A stretch of DNA of 64,000 nt. Origin: Galeruca laticollis (lineage: Eukaryota > Arthropoda > Insecta > Coleoptera > Chrysomelidae). The stretch is taken from assembly GCA_963921935.1 (NCBI GenBank), contig OY998178.1, positions 198,804,862-198,868,861 of the forward strand, written 5' to 3'. Position numbers and translations under genes: made by a program. This document shows, piece after piece, positions 20,599-31,781 of the stretch; the first letter of the stretch is position 1; every line of letters begins with the position of its first letter. Below the pieces are notes generated by a model. It worked only from the letters and a program-made list of their open reading frames with translations, did not search any database and was not told the DNA's origin.

Positions 20599-21974
20599 AT
20601 GGCGGAGTGTAGCGGTGTTGGCGATAAAAAACGGCGTCGTAACAATTTAATTCGGGAAGAAAAGTCCTCATATTAAATGTGTACGAAGGACTGCGTGCCA
20701 TGGACAAACAGTTGGGTGTTAGTGACGCTGTGATTAAGTGCAGTTATTTAACTAAAGTTTCTGAGAGTACTATATACAATATTCTAAAGAAATCGCGGGA
20801 CGGATCTTTGACAAGAGAACGAGGTGAAAACTGTAAACCGGAAAGTAGGGGAAGAAAGAAAATTGTTTTGGACGACCAAACACGGAATGCTATACGTAGG
20901 GAAATACATTCTTTTTATTTTAGGAATGAAATCCCCTCGGTAGCTAAATTGAGCAAGGTAATAGAAGCTGATGATACTTTACCAAACATCAGTGATAAAG
21001 TTTTGAGACGAACTTTAAAATTAATGAATTTTCGTTACCAAACAAGAAGTAGAAACAGTGCCTTAATTGAACGAAATGACATTGTGGAATGGAGGAGAAA
21101 TTATTTAAAACAGATACGACAGTTTCGTAACGAAGGACGGCACATATATTATCTTGACGAAACATGGTTAAATGAAGGTCACACTGTGTCAAAAGTGTGG
21201 CAAGACATGAATATACGAAGCAATCGACAAGCCTTTATGGAGGGTTTCTCTTCCGGTTTAAAAACTCCCTCTGGGAAAGGACGTCGACTGATTATCACTC
21301 ACATTGGCAGCGAGGAAGGATTTGTAGAAGGTGGATTACTAAGTTTTCAGTCCAAAAAAACTGTCGATTACCATGAAGAGATGGATGGTAACCGGTTTGA
21401 AACATGGTTTAGATCAATTTTAACAAAGGTAACTCCTGGTTCAGTGATAGTTATGGATAATGCTTCATACCACTCTCGTCGACTGGAGCAAATACCTACT
21501 TCAGCTAGCCGCAAGAGGGTTATAATTGATTGGTTAGAGAGTAAAAGCATTCCGCACAACGAGGCAATGCTAAAAGTTGAATTATTATCTCTCGTACGGA
21601 AACATAAAAGCAGTTATATTAAGTACGTTGTCGATGAAATGGCGAAAGATTTCAACGTCTCAGTTGTTAGACTTCCTCCCTACCACTGTGAGTTAAACCC
21701 CATCGAGCTGGTTTGGGCCCAAGTGAAAAATTATGTTGCGAGAAAAAACAGTACATTCAAAATGGCTGACGTTGAGAAACTGTTTGACGAGGCGCTGCAT
21801 ACCGTTACTGCTGAGAGTTGGCGTAAATGTATTCAACACGTATTAAAAGAAGAAATAAAGTTTTGGGATTTAGACATACGTGTAGAAGTAATGACGGAAC
21901 CACTCATTATCGATATAGGAGGAGAAAGCGATGATTCTAAGGAGTCGTCAGGGAGTGATACCGCTTCCAGTTAG
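20599..21974 (+). pseudogene. DD82E transposase, one frameshift near the N-terminus
   Basis: DDE/D transposase that cuts and pastes at TA. An ATG at 20599 opens MAECSGVGDKKRRR; the rest reads from about 20660 in another frame (KVLILNVYEGLRAMD) to 21974. Alignment with the copy at 43508 shows that one A is missing in an A-run near 20660. Helix-turn-helix KVSESTIYNILKK comes early. Catalytic residues are YLDETW, VIVMDNASYHS and LNPIELVW; the second Asp and the Glu are separated by 82 residues. A basic GRKK lies in the N-terminal third and an Asp/Ser-rich tail ends the protein. I recall a DD82E group called Sailor, but the name is from memory. Either a recent pseudogene or a sequencing error. 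Confidence 0.85.
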
Positions 21975-22187
21975 TCAGACATTTTACAAGTGACCTCGCA
22001 ACATACCTATACTTACTGGTAATTTATTTTGGTCTTGACAAACAACTTTTTTTTAGTTTTAGTAGTAGTAAGTTGGAACTGACTTTTAAACATTTTTTTA
22101 TTTTGTTTTAACTTACTTATGAACAACTTGTGATAAGTTATTATTTCAAATGTTAAAAATTGATATTCCAGATATTTCAGTATTCGC

Positions 22188-22548
22188 ACCCTTAAACTAT
22201 GATACGCTCATGGAGTTCACTTTGAATCGGTAGATAACCGATGACGTCACTTTACAGAATTTCGACTATCGACTTTTTTATATACATCTTATTATAGCTC
22301 ATCCTTAAAAATGTGTATTATTCTTGGTAACACCCTGTATATACATAATGATACCTACCATAATAATTTCGTATTTCTGTTCTCTCAAATTTAAACGCCA
22401 GAGCGTACAAGAACATTTTCTATTTATTTTTTATTTAGGACTATTAAGAACCCTTCAAAAATGATGCGCTCATGAAGTTCGCTTCTGCAACTGATTTTAT
22501 GGACAGTAAGAGCGATGAGTCACTTTACAGAATTTCGACTATCGAGTA
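22188..22548. repeat. Duplicated right end of the DD82E element
   Basis: 22188-22268 (acccttaaactatgat...cactttacagaatttcgac) and 22449-22548 (acccttcaaaaatgat... with the same end) are diverged direct copies about 265 bp apart. Both finish in the TIR sequence; only the outer one abuts the TA duplication. Confidence 0.7.
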
Positions 22549-22601
22549 TAATAAGGGAATATCTGTTATAACATTAAATAAACAAGGTAAACATATCGAA
22601 T

Positions 22602-24601
22602 GGAGCATGGTAAATTCGGTCCCAGCAGGTAGCAGATTAAATTAAAAATTTTATACCCTTTTATCGGTAGGTTAATTCCCTCCCAACCAGAGTTTTACGA
22701 TACTGAGGAGCTTAATCTCTTTCGTAGAATGAAGTAATTATGGTAAGTATGGGCTTTTCCGAAAATAGTAGCAATTAGTAGGTAAATGAATAATATAAAT
22801 ACATGAAATGGATTGAAATATGTACCATTTAGTTGCGTATGTTTCCCCAGTTTACATTATAGTCGATTCAAGTATTCTTTGTAGTCTGGCACCATGGATC
22901 TTAATATTATTTTGAGTGAAAAAGGAAAGCGTATAGTAGTTATAAATAACTATAAGTATAGTTTTCAAAAAATTTTAAAAAGTGGCGAAAAGCGGTGGAC
23001 GTGTATAAATTATAAATAAAAAGTGTAGATCTTATTTGCTTAGTATGGGCGAAGTGGACAATGTAGAACAGTTGAACCGCCAAATTGTAAGCACTTCTTG
23101 TAAAAGAAAGGCTATTGATGATTTATCGGAGAAGCCTGCAAAAATCATCCGCCGGGAGCTTCAAGAAAATCTGCCTTCAACTATCAATACGTCAGACGTT
23201 GCGTTAATAAGGAAGAATTTGTACAATGCTCGTCGAAAACTGCTTCCACAATTGCCAACAAGTATTCAACAAACTTTCGACAATCTGGCGAAGATCAACA
23301 TTGAAACATCCAGAGGTGAACATCTTTTACTTTTTAATGATGCAGCTGATCAAATCGCCGTCTTTTCTTGTAAATCAAATATTCAATTTATCGGAACAGT
23401 CAGACGAATATATTTAAATGGAACATTTAATCACTGCTAACAATTTTTTTGGCAGGTTTTTACGATACACGGGTATTATAACGGCCACTATATTCCTCTG
23501 ATTTTTTCTCTATTACCCAACAAACGGAGTGAAACGTACCAAAAATTAATTAATATTGTAACAGAGATCTGCATCAAAAATAGTGTGGGATTAGATATTT
23601 CTGAAGTTGTAATCGATTTTGAAAAATGTATCCATAAGGCTGTAGAACAAGTTTGGCCATTAGCTCAAATAATCGGATGTCGATTTCATCTTTTGCAGGC
23701 ATGGTATAGAAAAATTCAGCAAATTGGTTTAATATCTGCCTACAAAGATGAATGTTCCGATGCGGGGCGATGGCTAAAAATGACTTTTGCCCTAACTTTC
23801 TTAAATCCTGTAGAAATCAGCGATTGTTTTGTATTCGATCTGCTCTCAATAGACCCAGACGATGAAAAGATTCAAATGTATTCCGATTATTTGATAGATA
23901 ATTACATATCTGACGAGTCACTATTCCCTCCTTCACTTTTCGCTACAAACTCAGCAGAACTTACACGGACTACGAATACATGCGAATCTTTCCATAGACA
24001 ATTTAACGATTCGTTTTACAAGTCTCATCCAAACATTTTTGTTTTTATTAATAAACTTAAAGGGTTTCAAAACCAAACGTATGTAAAATTACAAAGTGTA
24101 CATTTGAATACTACAATTACCGATAGTAAAGTTAAAAACCGTCAAAAATTTATTACCAAAATGATTGAATCATATACGAAAAACGAAATAAGTCGTTTGC
24201 ATTTTATTAAATGTGTCTCATTTCACTGTGGCGTTTAATTATTAGGTATACAATATCATGTACCTGTGTCTTGTAGCTATTTCGTAATTTTCGAGAATTT
24301 GGTTTCTTAATTTTATTAAATATATAATTGTATGTAATATGTTATATTTTTATAGGTATAAACAATATATAAAAATATCAATTCCGTTTATGTAAACTTT
24401 GTCAACAATGTAAATATTTTTATTTAATTTAATAAAACTAAAATTATTCAATATTACAGTTTTATTGCACTGGTCCAATCTTAAAATATTTTACCCGGGA
24501 CCGAATTTACCTATACAGTTTCAGGTAAAAACAAAATTACGGACCGAATTTACCCGTTATTTTTGACCCCTTTTTTCTTGGGAGGGAATTTGCCTATCCC
24601 C
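22602..24601 (+). mobile_element. FLYWCH/MULE (Mutator-like) transposon, copy A
   Basis: An 8-bp duplication TATCGAAT at 22594-22601 and 24602-24609 bounds it. Degenerate about 22-bp ends (GGAGCATGGTAAATTC and the complement of GAATTTGCCTATCCCC) are followed by several subterminal GGTAAATTCGGTCC-type motifs. Total size is 2.0 kb with one transposase gene. Confidence 0.85.
22894..24238 (+). pseudogene. MULE transposase with FLYWCH finger, one frameshift and one stop
   Basis: Mutator-type transposase. From the ATG at 22894, NYKYSFQKIL and KRWTCINYK form the start of a FLYWCH zinc finger. A 1-bp indel near 23015 moves it to the frame with KCRSYLLSMGEV. A TAA at 23438-23440 interrupts after LNGTFNHC; the frame is otherwise open to 24238. 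The MULE core is present: LNGTF where the intact relative has MDGTF (first Asp is Asn), VVIDFEKCIH with the second Asp, GCRFHLLQAWYRK (C-x2-H box), NTCESFH with the Glu. Parallel in length and order to 26197-27585. Confidence 0.88.
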
Positions 24602-24675
24602 TATCGAATAATTAATATAAATTTATTTTATTACAATAGACAAAAATTATACACATTATAATACATCTTTTGTCG

Positions 24676-25150
24676 TTAAAAATCTAGTCTCGCTTTTTTT
24701 GGATTTGTGCAACTGTCATCCGTATCATAGTCATCTTTATCATCATCAACATCAATTTCATTATCGCTTACACAATCCATTTGCAGTTCATAACTTTTAA
24801 CATTGTCTGAAACTTCATCAATAGGGTCGACTTCATTGATTTCATCAATGTTGTCATCAACTGATATATTGAATGTTTCATAATTTTTACACTCTCCAGT
24901 ACATTTACAACTAATATTTTTTAAAATATCATCTGGCACTAGAGGGCTTTCAACATATACAGGCACGAGTGTATTGTCGTGAATTTTCCAGCCCCAGTCT
25001 AATGGATTTAATGCATTTCCAAGCCACATTTGTACTTGATAATAAACCCTGTACGAATGAAGATTGGTTGCTGATTCTGTTGGTGGTAATGTTGCTAAAT
25101 TAAAGGTTTTTTGTTTCGAGCATTTTTTAAAAGTGCTGTATCTAAGATCA
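24676..25150 (-). pseudogene. Second copy of the unnamed long-TIR transposon ORF, C-terminal part
   Basis: On the minus strand LRYSTFKK at about 25140 leads to LATLPPTESATNLH, then YYQVQMWLGNALNPLDWGW, LVPVYVESPLVPDDIL, ISCKCTGECKNY, and an Asp/Glu-rich tail ending ARLDF at 24676. This matches, block by block, the ORF at 9021-9558 (LPPT, YQVQ.WL, LDPTD, a Cys cluster, acidic end). The Cys cluster is shorter here. Upstream of LRY stops appear, so the N-terminal part is lost or frame-shifted. Function unknown. Confidence 0.7.
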
Positions 25151-25819
25151 CATATTTATACAATTTATTATAAAAAAGGACGGTTAGTTATGATAAACAA
25201 AGGCCATTTAAGAAAGAAAATATACTTTTTATCAATATTTATTATTGAAACGTTTAATTAGTTGCATGACTTAATGAACATTAAGCAACAAAATAATTTT
25301 TCAATCATACAACTATTTCTATGATGCAAATGAAAATAGCATACTTTTTTTATCTTGAAATTCGTACAAAATTTTTTTGTAATATTGTTTTTTGATGGCA
25401 TATTCTGATTCCTCTCATTTCGCTACATTGAATTTAAAAAAATCGTCTCGATAAGTGCTACCGTTGCCGAGATAACTCATGTTTTACCGCGCATTCGCAT
25501 TTTGAAACACCCGGGCCGCGCTACAGCACAGCTGCTCTCCGCCATCCCCACTCCTGCTCCCACACCGCTCGGCTGACGAACTCCTCTGATTACGGTATTT
25601 TTCTTTCTTTAGGCTTTCATCTATCGAAAATGCACAAGACGAATATAGAAAGTATTTGCAACCAGCTATAAGAGTATTTTTTTAATTTCGATTTAACGAT
25701 TAAGTAAGTCATAAATTATTATTAACTTTGTGGGCCTCTATCTCCGGATCTACACGGTCAAATTTCGTCGTGTTGGGCTAAAATGAAAGTGCTTGCAAAG
25801 CAGTATTCAATTTTTAATT

Positions 25820-27794
25820 CGGCGGGCGTAATTTCGGCCGGTAATCTCTTGGCCTACCTGCATAAATCAAAGGGTACCATTTATGACAGGGGTAATTTCG
25901 GCCGAGGGGTTGATGTTTACGATGAGATTAAAATATTGGTAATTACGCTTAATAGTTTCTGTAAAATATTAGTTGTGTATTTATTTGGAAATACCTAATC
26001 CTGTGTACCTGTCGGAAATACCTTTAATTTACTTATCTCTTTATTCTAATAACTATGTTGTACCTACTTAAGATTATTCCTTTAAATGTATAAAATTCAC
26101 AAATAACAGGTATAAAATTATTATAGCTAGTCAGTATTATAACTTATCTTTAAGCTACTAGTCGATAGAAAGCATAAAATATATTATTTGTATACGATGG
26201 CATCAGTTTCAGTAATTAAGAGTTCACGCGGTTGTGACTTACTAGTTGTAGAAAAGTTTCAGTTTTGTAAACAGGACGTATTAAAAAGTGGTGAAGTACG
26301 TTGGAGGTGTATAAAGAAAAATTTAAGATGTTTAGCCAAACTGTACACTGTTGGTGCGGAATACACAGTTACTAGAAGTGAATTAATCCACAACCACGAG
26401 TCCGATGAAACTACGTTGGAGAGAAAAATAGTGACGACTTCATGCAAGCGCAAAGCTGAGGAAGACATATCGGAGAAACCTTCAAAAATTATTAAAAGCG
26501 TTCTTTCAAATCATTTGCCAGAGAATTTGTCATCGATAGATGTCAGTCTAATAAGAAGAAATTTGTACAACAGCCGCCGTAAGCTCTTACCAGCCCTGCC
26601 TAAGGATATTCACGATGTACATTCTGTACTCGATAGTTATGGACCGAAAACCACAACAGGTGAAAATTTTTTGTTTATTAACAGCACAGCTGATAATATC
26701 ATTGTTTTTTCTTGCCATACAAATATAATAAGTTTATGTAAAATGAAAGATTTTTACATGGATGGCACATTTTCTTATTGTACAAAATATTTTTATCAGT
26801 TATTTACCATCCATGGAATGGAAAATGGGCATTATGTTCCTCTTTTGTATTGTCTGTTACCCAATAACACCAGTGACACATATATGAGACTTTTTCTGTT
26901 GGTAAAATCTAAAATTTTTGAACTTTATAATATTGTTTTTGAACCGAAGGAGGTATTTGTGGATTTTGAAATCGCAATTCATAACGCATTAAAAGTTGTC
27001 TTTCCCAAAACCAAACTAAATGGTTGTAGATTCCACTTGCACCAGGCGTGGTATAGGAAAATACAATCATTAGGGTTAACCCAAATGTATAAAGATAAAA
27101 ACTGCGAGGAAAGCAAATGGCTTACTCATACTTTTGGGCTAACTTATTTAGACCCCTCTGAAGTTGAAGATTGTTTCATATTTGATCTCATGTCATACAA
27201 ACCGGACCATAAACTTATAGATAAATACGCAGACTATTTATTAGAAAACTACATAGCGCCAGAATCTCATTTTCCACCAAATATATGGGCATATGAAAAC
27301 CCATCAATTAAAAGAACCACAAATGCCTGCGAATCATTCCATTCGCACTTTAATTCTAGTTTTTATTCAAGTCACCCTTCTATATTTATTTTTATAGAAA
27401 AATTAAAAGATTGTCAGATCGATGCATATTTAAAAATAAAAAATTTAAATATTCCAGCAAAAATTAAAGACAAACAAGTAAAAAACAAACTAAAATTTAT
27501 CGAAAACATGGTAAATATGCTTCGATCTGACAATATTTCTAGAATTAATTTCGTTAAATCTGTATCACATCAAAACGTTTTTTAAAAATTTATAGTTTAC
27601 CTAAGTTATAGAAATAAGTTGATGTAATAATTTTATTGAAATAAAGAAATATTTTAATATAAAGCATTCTGTTATTTTATTTGATTTGCGGCCGAAAATA
27701 CCTATGAGATAAGGAAGCAACTTAAAACCTCCGGCCGAATTTACCTACCGGCTTTTAGTACCTGCCCTTTTTCCGGCCGAAATTACATCCGCCC
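25820..27794 (+). mobile_element. FLYWCH/MULE transposon, copy B, apparently intact
   Basis: An 8-bp duplication TTTTAATT at 25812-25819 and 27795-27802 flanks it, and its target is the right TIR of the large element (the uninterrupted left arm shows the joined sequence). Ends are about 22 bp and GC-rich (GGGCG...TAATTTCGGCCGG) with several subterminal GTAATTTCGGCCG motifs, direct and inverted. The transposase gene is unbroken. Confidence 0.88.
26197..27585 (+). CDS. MULE transposase with N-terminal FLYWCH finger, intact
   Basis: 462-residue Mutator-type transposase, read as one exon from the ATG at 26197 (an upstream in-frame TTG at 26188 is unlikely). Residues about 8-68 form a FLYWCH finger: FQFCKQ, RWRC, LRCLAK and a terminal HNH. 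A Lys-rich linker with SCKRK follows. The MULE core has FYMDGTF (Asp about 189), EVFVDFEIAIH (Asp about 256), GCRFHLHQAWYRK (C-x2-H about 277-280) and NACESFH (Glu about 379), the full DDE set. It lies alone between TIRs. No frameshift or stop is visible, so it may be active or very recent. The closest relatives in the window are at 22894-24238 and 42260-42955. Confidence 0.9.
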   Translation: MASVSVIKSSRGCDLLVVEKFQFCKQDVLKSGEVRWRCIKKNLRCLAKLYTVGAEYTVTRSELIHNHESDETTLERKIVTTSCKRKAEEDISEKPSKIIKSVLSNHLPENLSSIDVSLIRRNLYNSRRKLLPALPKDIHDVHSVLDSYGPKTTTGENFLFINSTADNIIVFSCHTNIISLCKMKDFYMDGTFSYCTKYFYQLFTIHGMENGHYVPLLYCLLPNNTSDTYMRLFLLVKSKIFELYNIVFEPKEVFVDFEIAIHNALKVVFPKTKLNGCRFHLHQAWYRKIQSLGLTQMYKDKNCEESKWLTHTFGLTYLDPSEVEDCFIFDLMSYKPDHKLIDKYADYLLENYIAPESHFPPNIWAYENPSIKRTTNACESFHSHFNSSFYSSHPSIFIFIEKLKDCQIDAYLKIKNLNIPAKIKDKQVKNKLKFIENMVNMLRSDNISRINFVKSVSHQNVF

Positions 27795-28489
27795 TTTTAA
27801 TTTACATCGAACCGATGCTGTAAACGAGAAATTATTTATAATGGAAAAAATTTGACAAAATTTAAAAAAATTGTAAAAAATTCTTAAAACGTAAAATGGA
27901 TATTTTTATAATTGCTTATTGTTTGTTATTATAATAATTAACTGTTAAAAATTGCGTGCTCCTTTTTCACCGTTGTTTAAGCAAGGTACACGCGATCAAC
28001 TTGTTTATAATTTGTTAATTAATAATTGTATCAGTGAAAAACTACGCGGTCGATCGTTACAAAAATTTTTGTACGTAATTGTCATATGTTTAACTATCTT
28101 TTCTAAAAATTTGATAAATATTTATCAATTCTTACTTACCGAAAAAATTTCTCAAAGTTTACGTATGATTTTTTACTAATTTTCGCATATTATTCATGGA
28201 AAATTAAAGTTTTTCGATTCGCGATTCTCACAACAACAAACAAAAAAGACAGAGTAATTTTTTTTGATTTAAGGCTTTGTTTCAAAGCTTTACAAATGTA
28301 TCGAAAAATGGGTCATTTTTCGATATTTCGGTACATTTGTTGTTCTACAGCATTTAGCAACCACTTTTTGGAGTAGGCAAACATAGATTATTGTTGTACG
28401 CAATATTCGGCAGCTTTCTGCATAAAAATTTTTGCGTTATCAAACAACATCCATTACACCCTACTTTGACTGCTCTACCGCCTGGACTA

Positions 28490-29649
28490 TTAGGGAATGC
28501 CAACAATAAATACTCCGTTTGTCAGATAACTTCAGATTCGCTGAAATTTTGGGTCCAGTTTTTTTATTTAAATAAACATTATAGACACATTACCAGTGAC
28601 ATCCGTAGGGTCAATCAGGGTTAAGATTATATGTTACATTATATTACAATTACCACACAAATATCGGTTTAAAAACTGGAAGACCATAAAATATTTTTAT
28701 TTTTAGTAAGTCCATGTTACAGGACAATGGAAGAGATAGTACAACGGGAAATGTAACGATCTGATGTATGAAAGTACAATTGCAATTAAACACTAAGCTA
28801 ACACAAAACACAACCACATAATAATATGCTCAAAACAGATCACTTACCAACACTAAAAGTGGAAGAAACCCTAAAATAAAAATCAAGAATACTATTTTCT
28901 ATAAAAAACTGGAAATTATCTTGGAATGCTCAACATTAGGTAAACAGTTTGGAAATACTACGGGTCCCTTATAATATCCAATCAACTACAACAATACCAT
29001 TGTCACAGTGAAACCTTGTTTATATTGGAGAAGAATTTAAAAAACAGTTCAATCTAAAGCAGCCTTTTCTAATAATTCGGAACAACCAATAAAAAACGAA
29101 ATAGTTACTATAGTCTGTTTCTTATTGACTGACAGCACGCAAAAAGGTCACAGATGCTAGTCAGGTAGTAAAGCATAAGCATCACAGTTCATCTAAGGAA
29201 TTGATTTACTATTTAATTGTATACCCGATCTGATATATAAAGGTAATATAAATGTAAATTCGGTTAGTTAAAACAACTAACTGACCTTCATACATTTGTA
29301 GAGTACATACAGTTGAAACAATAAATTATTTTTGAAATAATGTTGTAACGCAACTATTCTGACTGAATATTCATTAATTATCTTGAGAATTTGAAGCAGG
29401 TCAATTATTGGGAGACATATTAACAAACCATTTATCAATTCATTCTCCAGATAATTACTTTCTGATTTTCGAAATGTTGATAATAACATTTCCAAGAAAC
29501 ATTACAATAGGGTCCTACTAGGGATTGTCCCAATGACTACTTAGAAATTTTGCAGGTATATACGGTGAAACTTGGTCTCGCCCAAATTTGTATAATTTGT
29601 TTTGCTTACAGTCGCTTATGTTCCATAAGTGTTAACTGTGTTGTGAAAA
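28490..29649. other. No recognisable gene
   Basis: AT-rich, with only short open frames. The last 100 bp leads into the DD82E copy at 29650. No TIR could be assigned. Confidence 0.35.
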
Positions 29650-30977
29650 ATGTCTTCAAGTTTTACCCCAGTAAAGTGTAAGAGCGCTTACAAACGAAGG
29701 CTGTAGTGTTAAATGTGCATGATGCTGTTGTACATCAAATGCCGGCTGCTACTGTTAGAAATATAGTTTCGACATGTTCCAATATGACAGGAGTTAGTGA
29801 ATCTACTATTTACAGGCTTCTAAGAGAGAGGAAAAATGGAAATATATCTCCACCTAAAAAGTCAACTGGAAGAAAACCATTTGACCTTGATGAACATATG
29901 CAAAATAGAATAAGACGAAAACTACATGAATTATATTTTAAAAAAGAGATCCCAACTCTTGACAGAATTCTAAGAATGGTGAAGGAGGACGAGAATTTGC
30001 CTGACATAGGGCGAAAAACTTTGTGGAAAATATTACACAAACTAAATTTTACTTGGGAGAAGCAAAGTCGCAAATCAGTGCTAATCGACAGCGAAGAAAT
30101 AATATGTTGGAGACGCCAGTATTTACGAGATATCCGAAAATACAGACAGGAGGGAAGACAAATCTATTATCTAGATGAGACATGGCTCAACGAAGGACAT
30201 TCAGTGAAAAAAATATGGCAGGACAAAAGTATTCAAACCAGTCGTCAAGCTTTCATAGAAGGTTTATCTACTGGGATGAAAACTCCTATCGGTAAAGGTC
30301 GCCGACTAATAATAACGCATATTGGATGCAATCAAGAGTTCGTTGAAGGTGGTTTACTGGAGTTTCAGTCAACATCAACCAAAGACTATCATGAGGAAAT
30401 GACTGCAGATGTATTTTACACAAATGGTCGAATTAATTCCAAATAATGCTGTAATCGTTATAGACAATACCACTTATCATTCGCGATTAACAGAAAATCT
30501 TCCATCTACCTCTTGGAGAAAAGCTGATATTAGAAACTGGTTAATCGTAAAATATATACCATTTGAAGATGATATGTTGAAAAAAGAACTTTTAAAGGTT
30601 GCTTCAGATCACAAGCTACAATTTAAAAAGTTTGTTATTGATGAAATAGCCAAGAATCGTGGGATAACAGTGCTTCGTTTGCCGCCATACCATTGTGAAT
30701 TAAATGCGATAGAGTTAATATGGGCCCAAATGAAAGGTTATGTAGCTAGACATAATAAAACATTTAAAATGAAAGATGTTCGTGAACTCATGAAGTACTC
30801 ATTGACAACAATAACTGAAGAGAACCGGAGAGATGCTGTGAATCATGTAATTAAAGAGGAAGAGAAAATGTTTTAGATAACCTCATAGAACAAACTATAG
30901 AACCGATAGTGATCTCTCTTGACGAGTCTTCGGATGATTCTTGTATGGCCAGCGAAGAGGATGATACTATAGATTGA
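29650..30977 (+). pseudogene. DD82E transposase, copy 2, frameshifted
   Basis: An ATG at 29650 (MSSSFTPVKCKS) is followed by an indel near 29685; the main frame then runs VVLNVHDAVV, HTH GVSESTIYRLL, GRKPFDLDEH, IYYLDETWLNEGHS with the first Asp, to about 30410. There a deletion and frame change remove several residues (FEEWF region) before VELIPNNAVIVIDNTTYHS (second Asp) and LNAIELIWAQ (Glu, 82 residues later). A last indel near 30873 separates KMF from the acidic tail DNLIEQTIEP...DDTID. It is less preserved than copy 1. Confidence 0.85.
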
Positions 30978-31452
30978 ATTTTATATTTCCTATAAATGGT
31001 ATGTTTACTTTACTTAATATACATTAATTCATTGTCAATAAATTTGAATTATGAGAATTAAACTATATTTTCTTTAATTAATTTAATTTAATAAAAATGA
31101 AAATGTAAGTTGTTAATAGGACTAAACGAATGAATTTTATTTCAACTGTAATGTTGACCGAATCTAATTAAATAAGCAAAATGAACTAATATCGTAATCT
31201 CCGCCACTGCCGCACTGTTTATCCTTTTGCTGGCATTGTTCAGTTTTATTACCATATTGTATTTTGAGCTGAAACAGGGATGTAGAGATAACCAATACAG
31301 ACACCTATTTGTTTTGCATTAGAATTTTAGTATTTACTTGTAAAATTCTTAGGATCACTCTGTAAGAGATAATTTTCTATTTGAATATTTAATGAGGCTA
31401 CTGTGCTGTCAGACATTAAGAAATAGACTATACTAAAAACTTACAATTTCAG
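30978..31452. other. No recognisable gene
   Basis: AT-rich 3' flank of the DD82E copy; aataaat occurs at 31038. Nothing else supported. Confidence 0.35.
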
Positions 31453-31781
31453 CCATACAAGTAAAAACTGATTCTTCTGAAATTGTGCAGAGCCCTAAAG
31501 TAAGGAAATTGAAGATTAAAAAGAAGAAATTACAAAGAAATCCCTACGTGGAAAATTCCGATGCATCTAATCCTCGTGATAAAACAAATGAAGAAGAAAT
31601 AGAAGAGGACAAGTACAACAACGCCGAAAAAAATGTCAGCTTGTACTATAAGAAGTTCCACAACAAAAGCACTTGTAAAATATTAGGAGAAGTAATTGTT
31701 GATGAAGACGACAAATATGATAAAGATACAGAGAATAATGGGAGTTACAACCGAATCATCCTCTACGAAATGAAAATGTAA
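31453..31781 (+). CDS. Unrecognised highly charged ORF, possibly a 3' exon
   Basis: An acceptor-like tacaatttcag ends at 31452 and an open frame follows for about 108 codons to 31781. It is very rich in Lys, Glu and Asp: KLKIKKKKLQ, then NEEEIEEDKYNN, VIVDEDDKYDKD, and a short C-terminus LYEMKM. No domain recognised. It may be an exon of a host nuclear protein or a transposon tail; composition alone does not decide, and it may be chance. Confidence 0.25.

Larger units (their letters stand above)
20091..22548 (+). mobile_element. DD82E-type IS630/Tc1/mariner transposon, copy 1
   Basis: About 33-bp TIRs starting TACTCGATAGTCGAAATT, with two mismatches between ends, flanked by TA (20089-20090, 22549-22550). 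One transposase gene fills the centre. The right end is partly duplicated: a second TIR-like end lies at 22238-22268. Confidence 0.9.
18897..28489. mobile_element. Large long-TIR DNA transposon hosting three other transposons
   Basis: The left arm 18897 to about 20040 is the reverse complement of the right arm, about 25240-25811 plus 27803-28489. The right arm is split by a MULE element. Ends are TAGTCCAGGCG and CGCCTGGACTA. Arms are 1.1-1.25 kb; the right one keeps about 100 bp (25378-25475) that the left has lost. A GC-rich block sits in each arm (19760-19870, 25490-25590). The interior holds a DD82E element, another MULE element, and the tail of the same ORF as in 8663-10063. Confidence 0.8.

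Noticed and set aside
20337..20645. 102-codon minus-strand frame near the DD82E start
   Set aside because: Antisense to the 5' region of the transposase and rich in Asn/Thr/Ser from low complexity.
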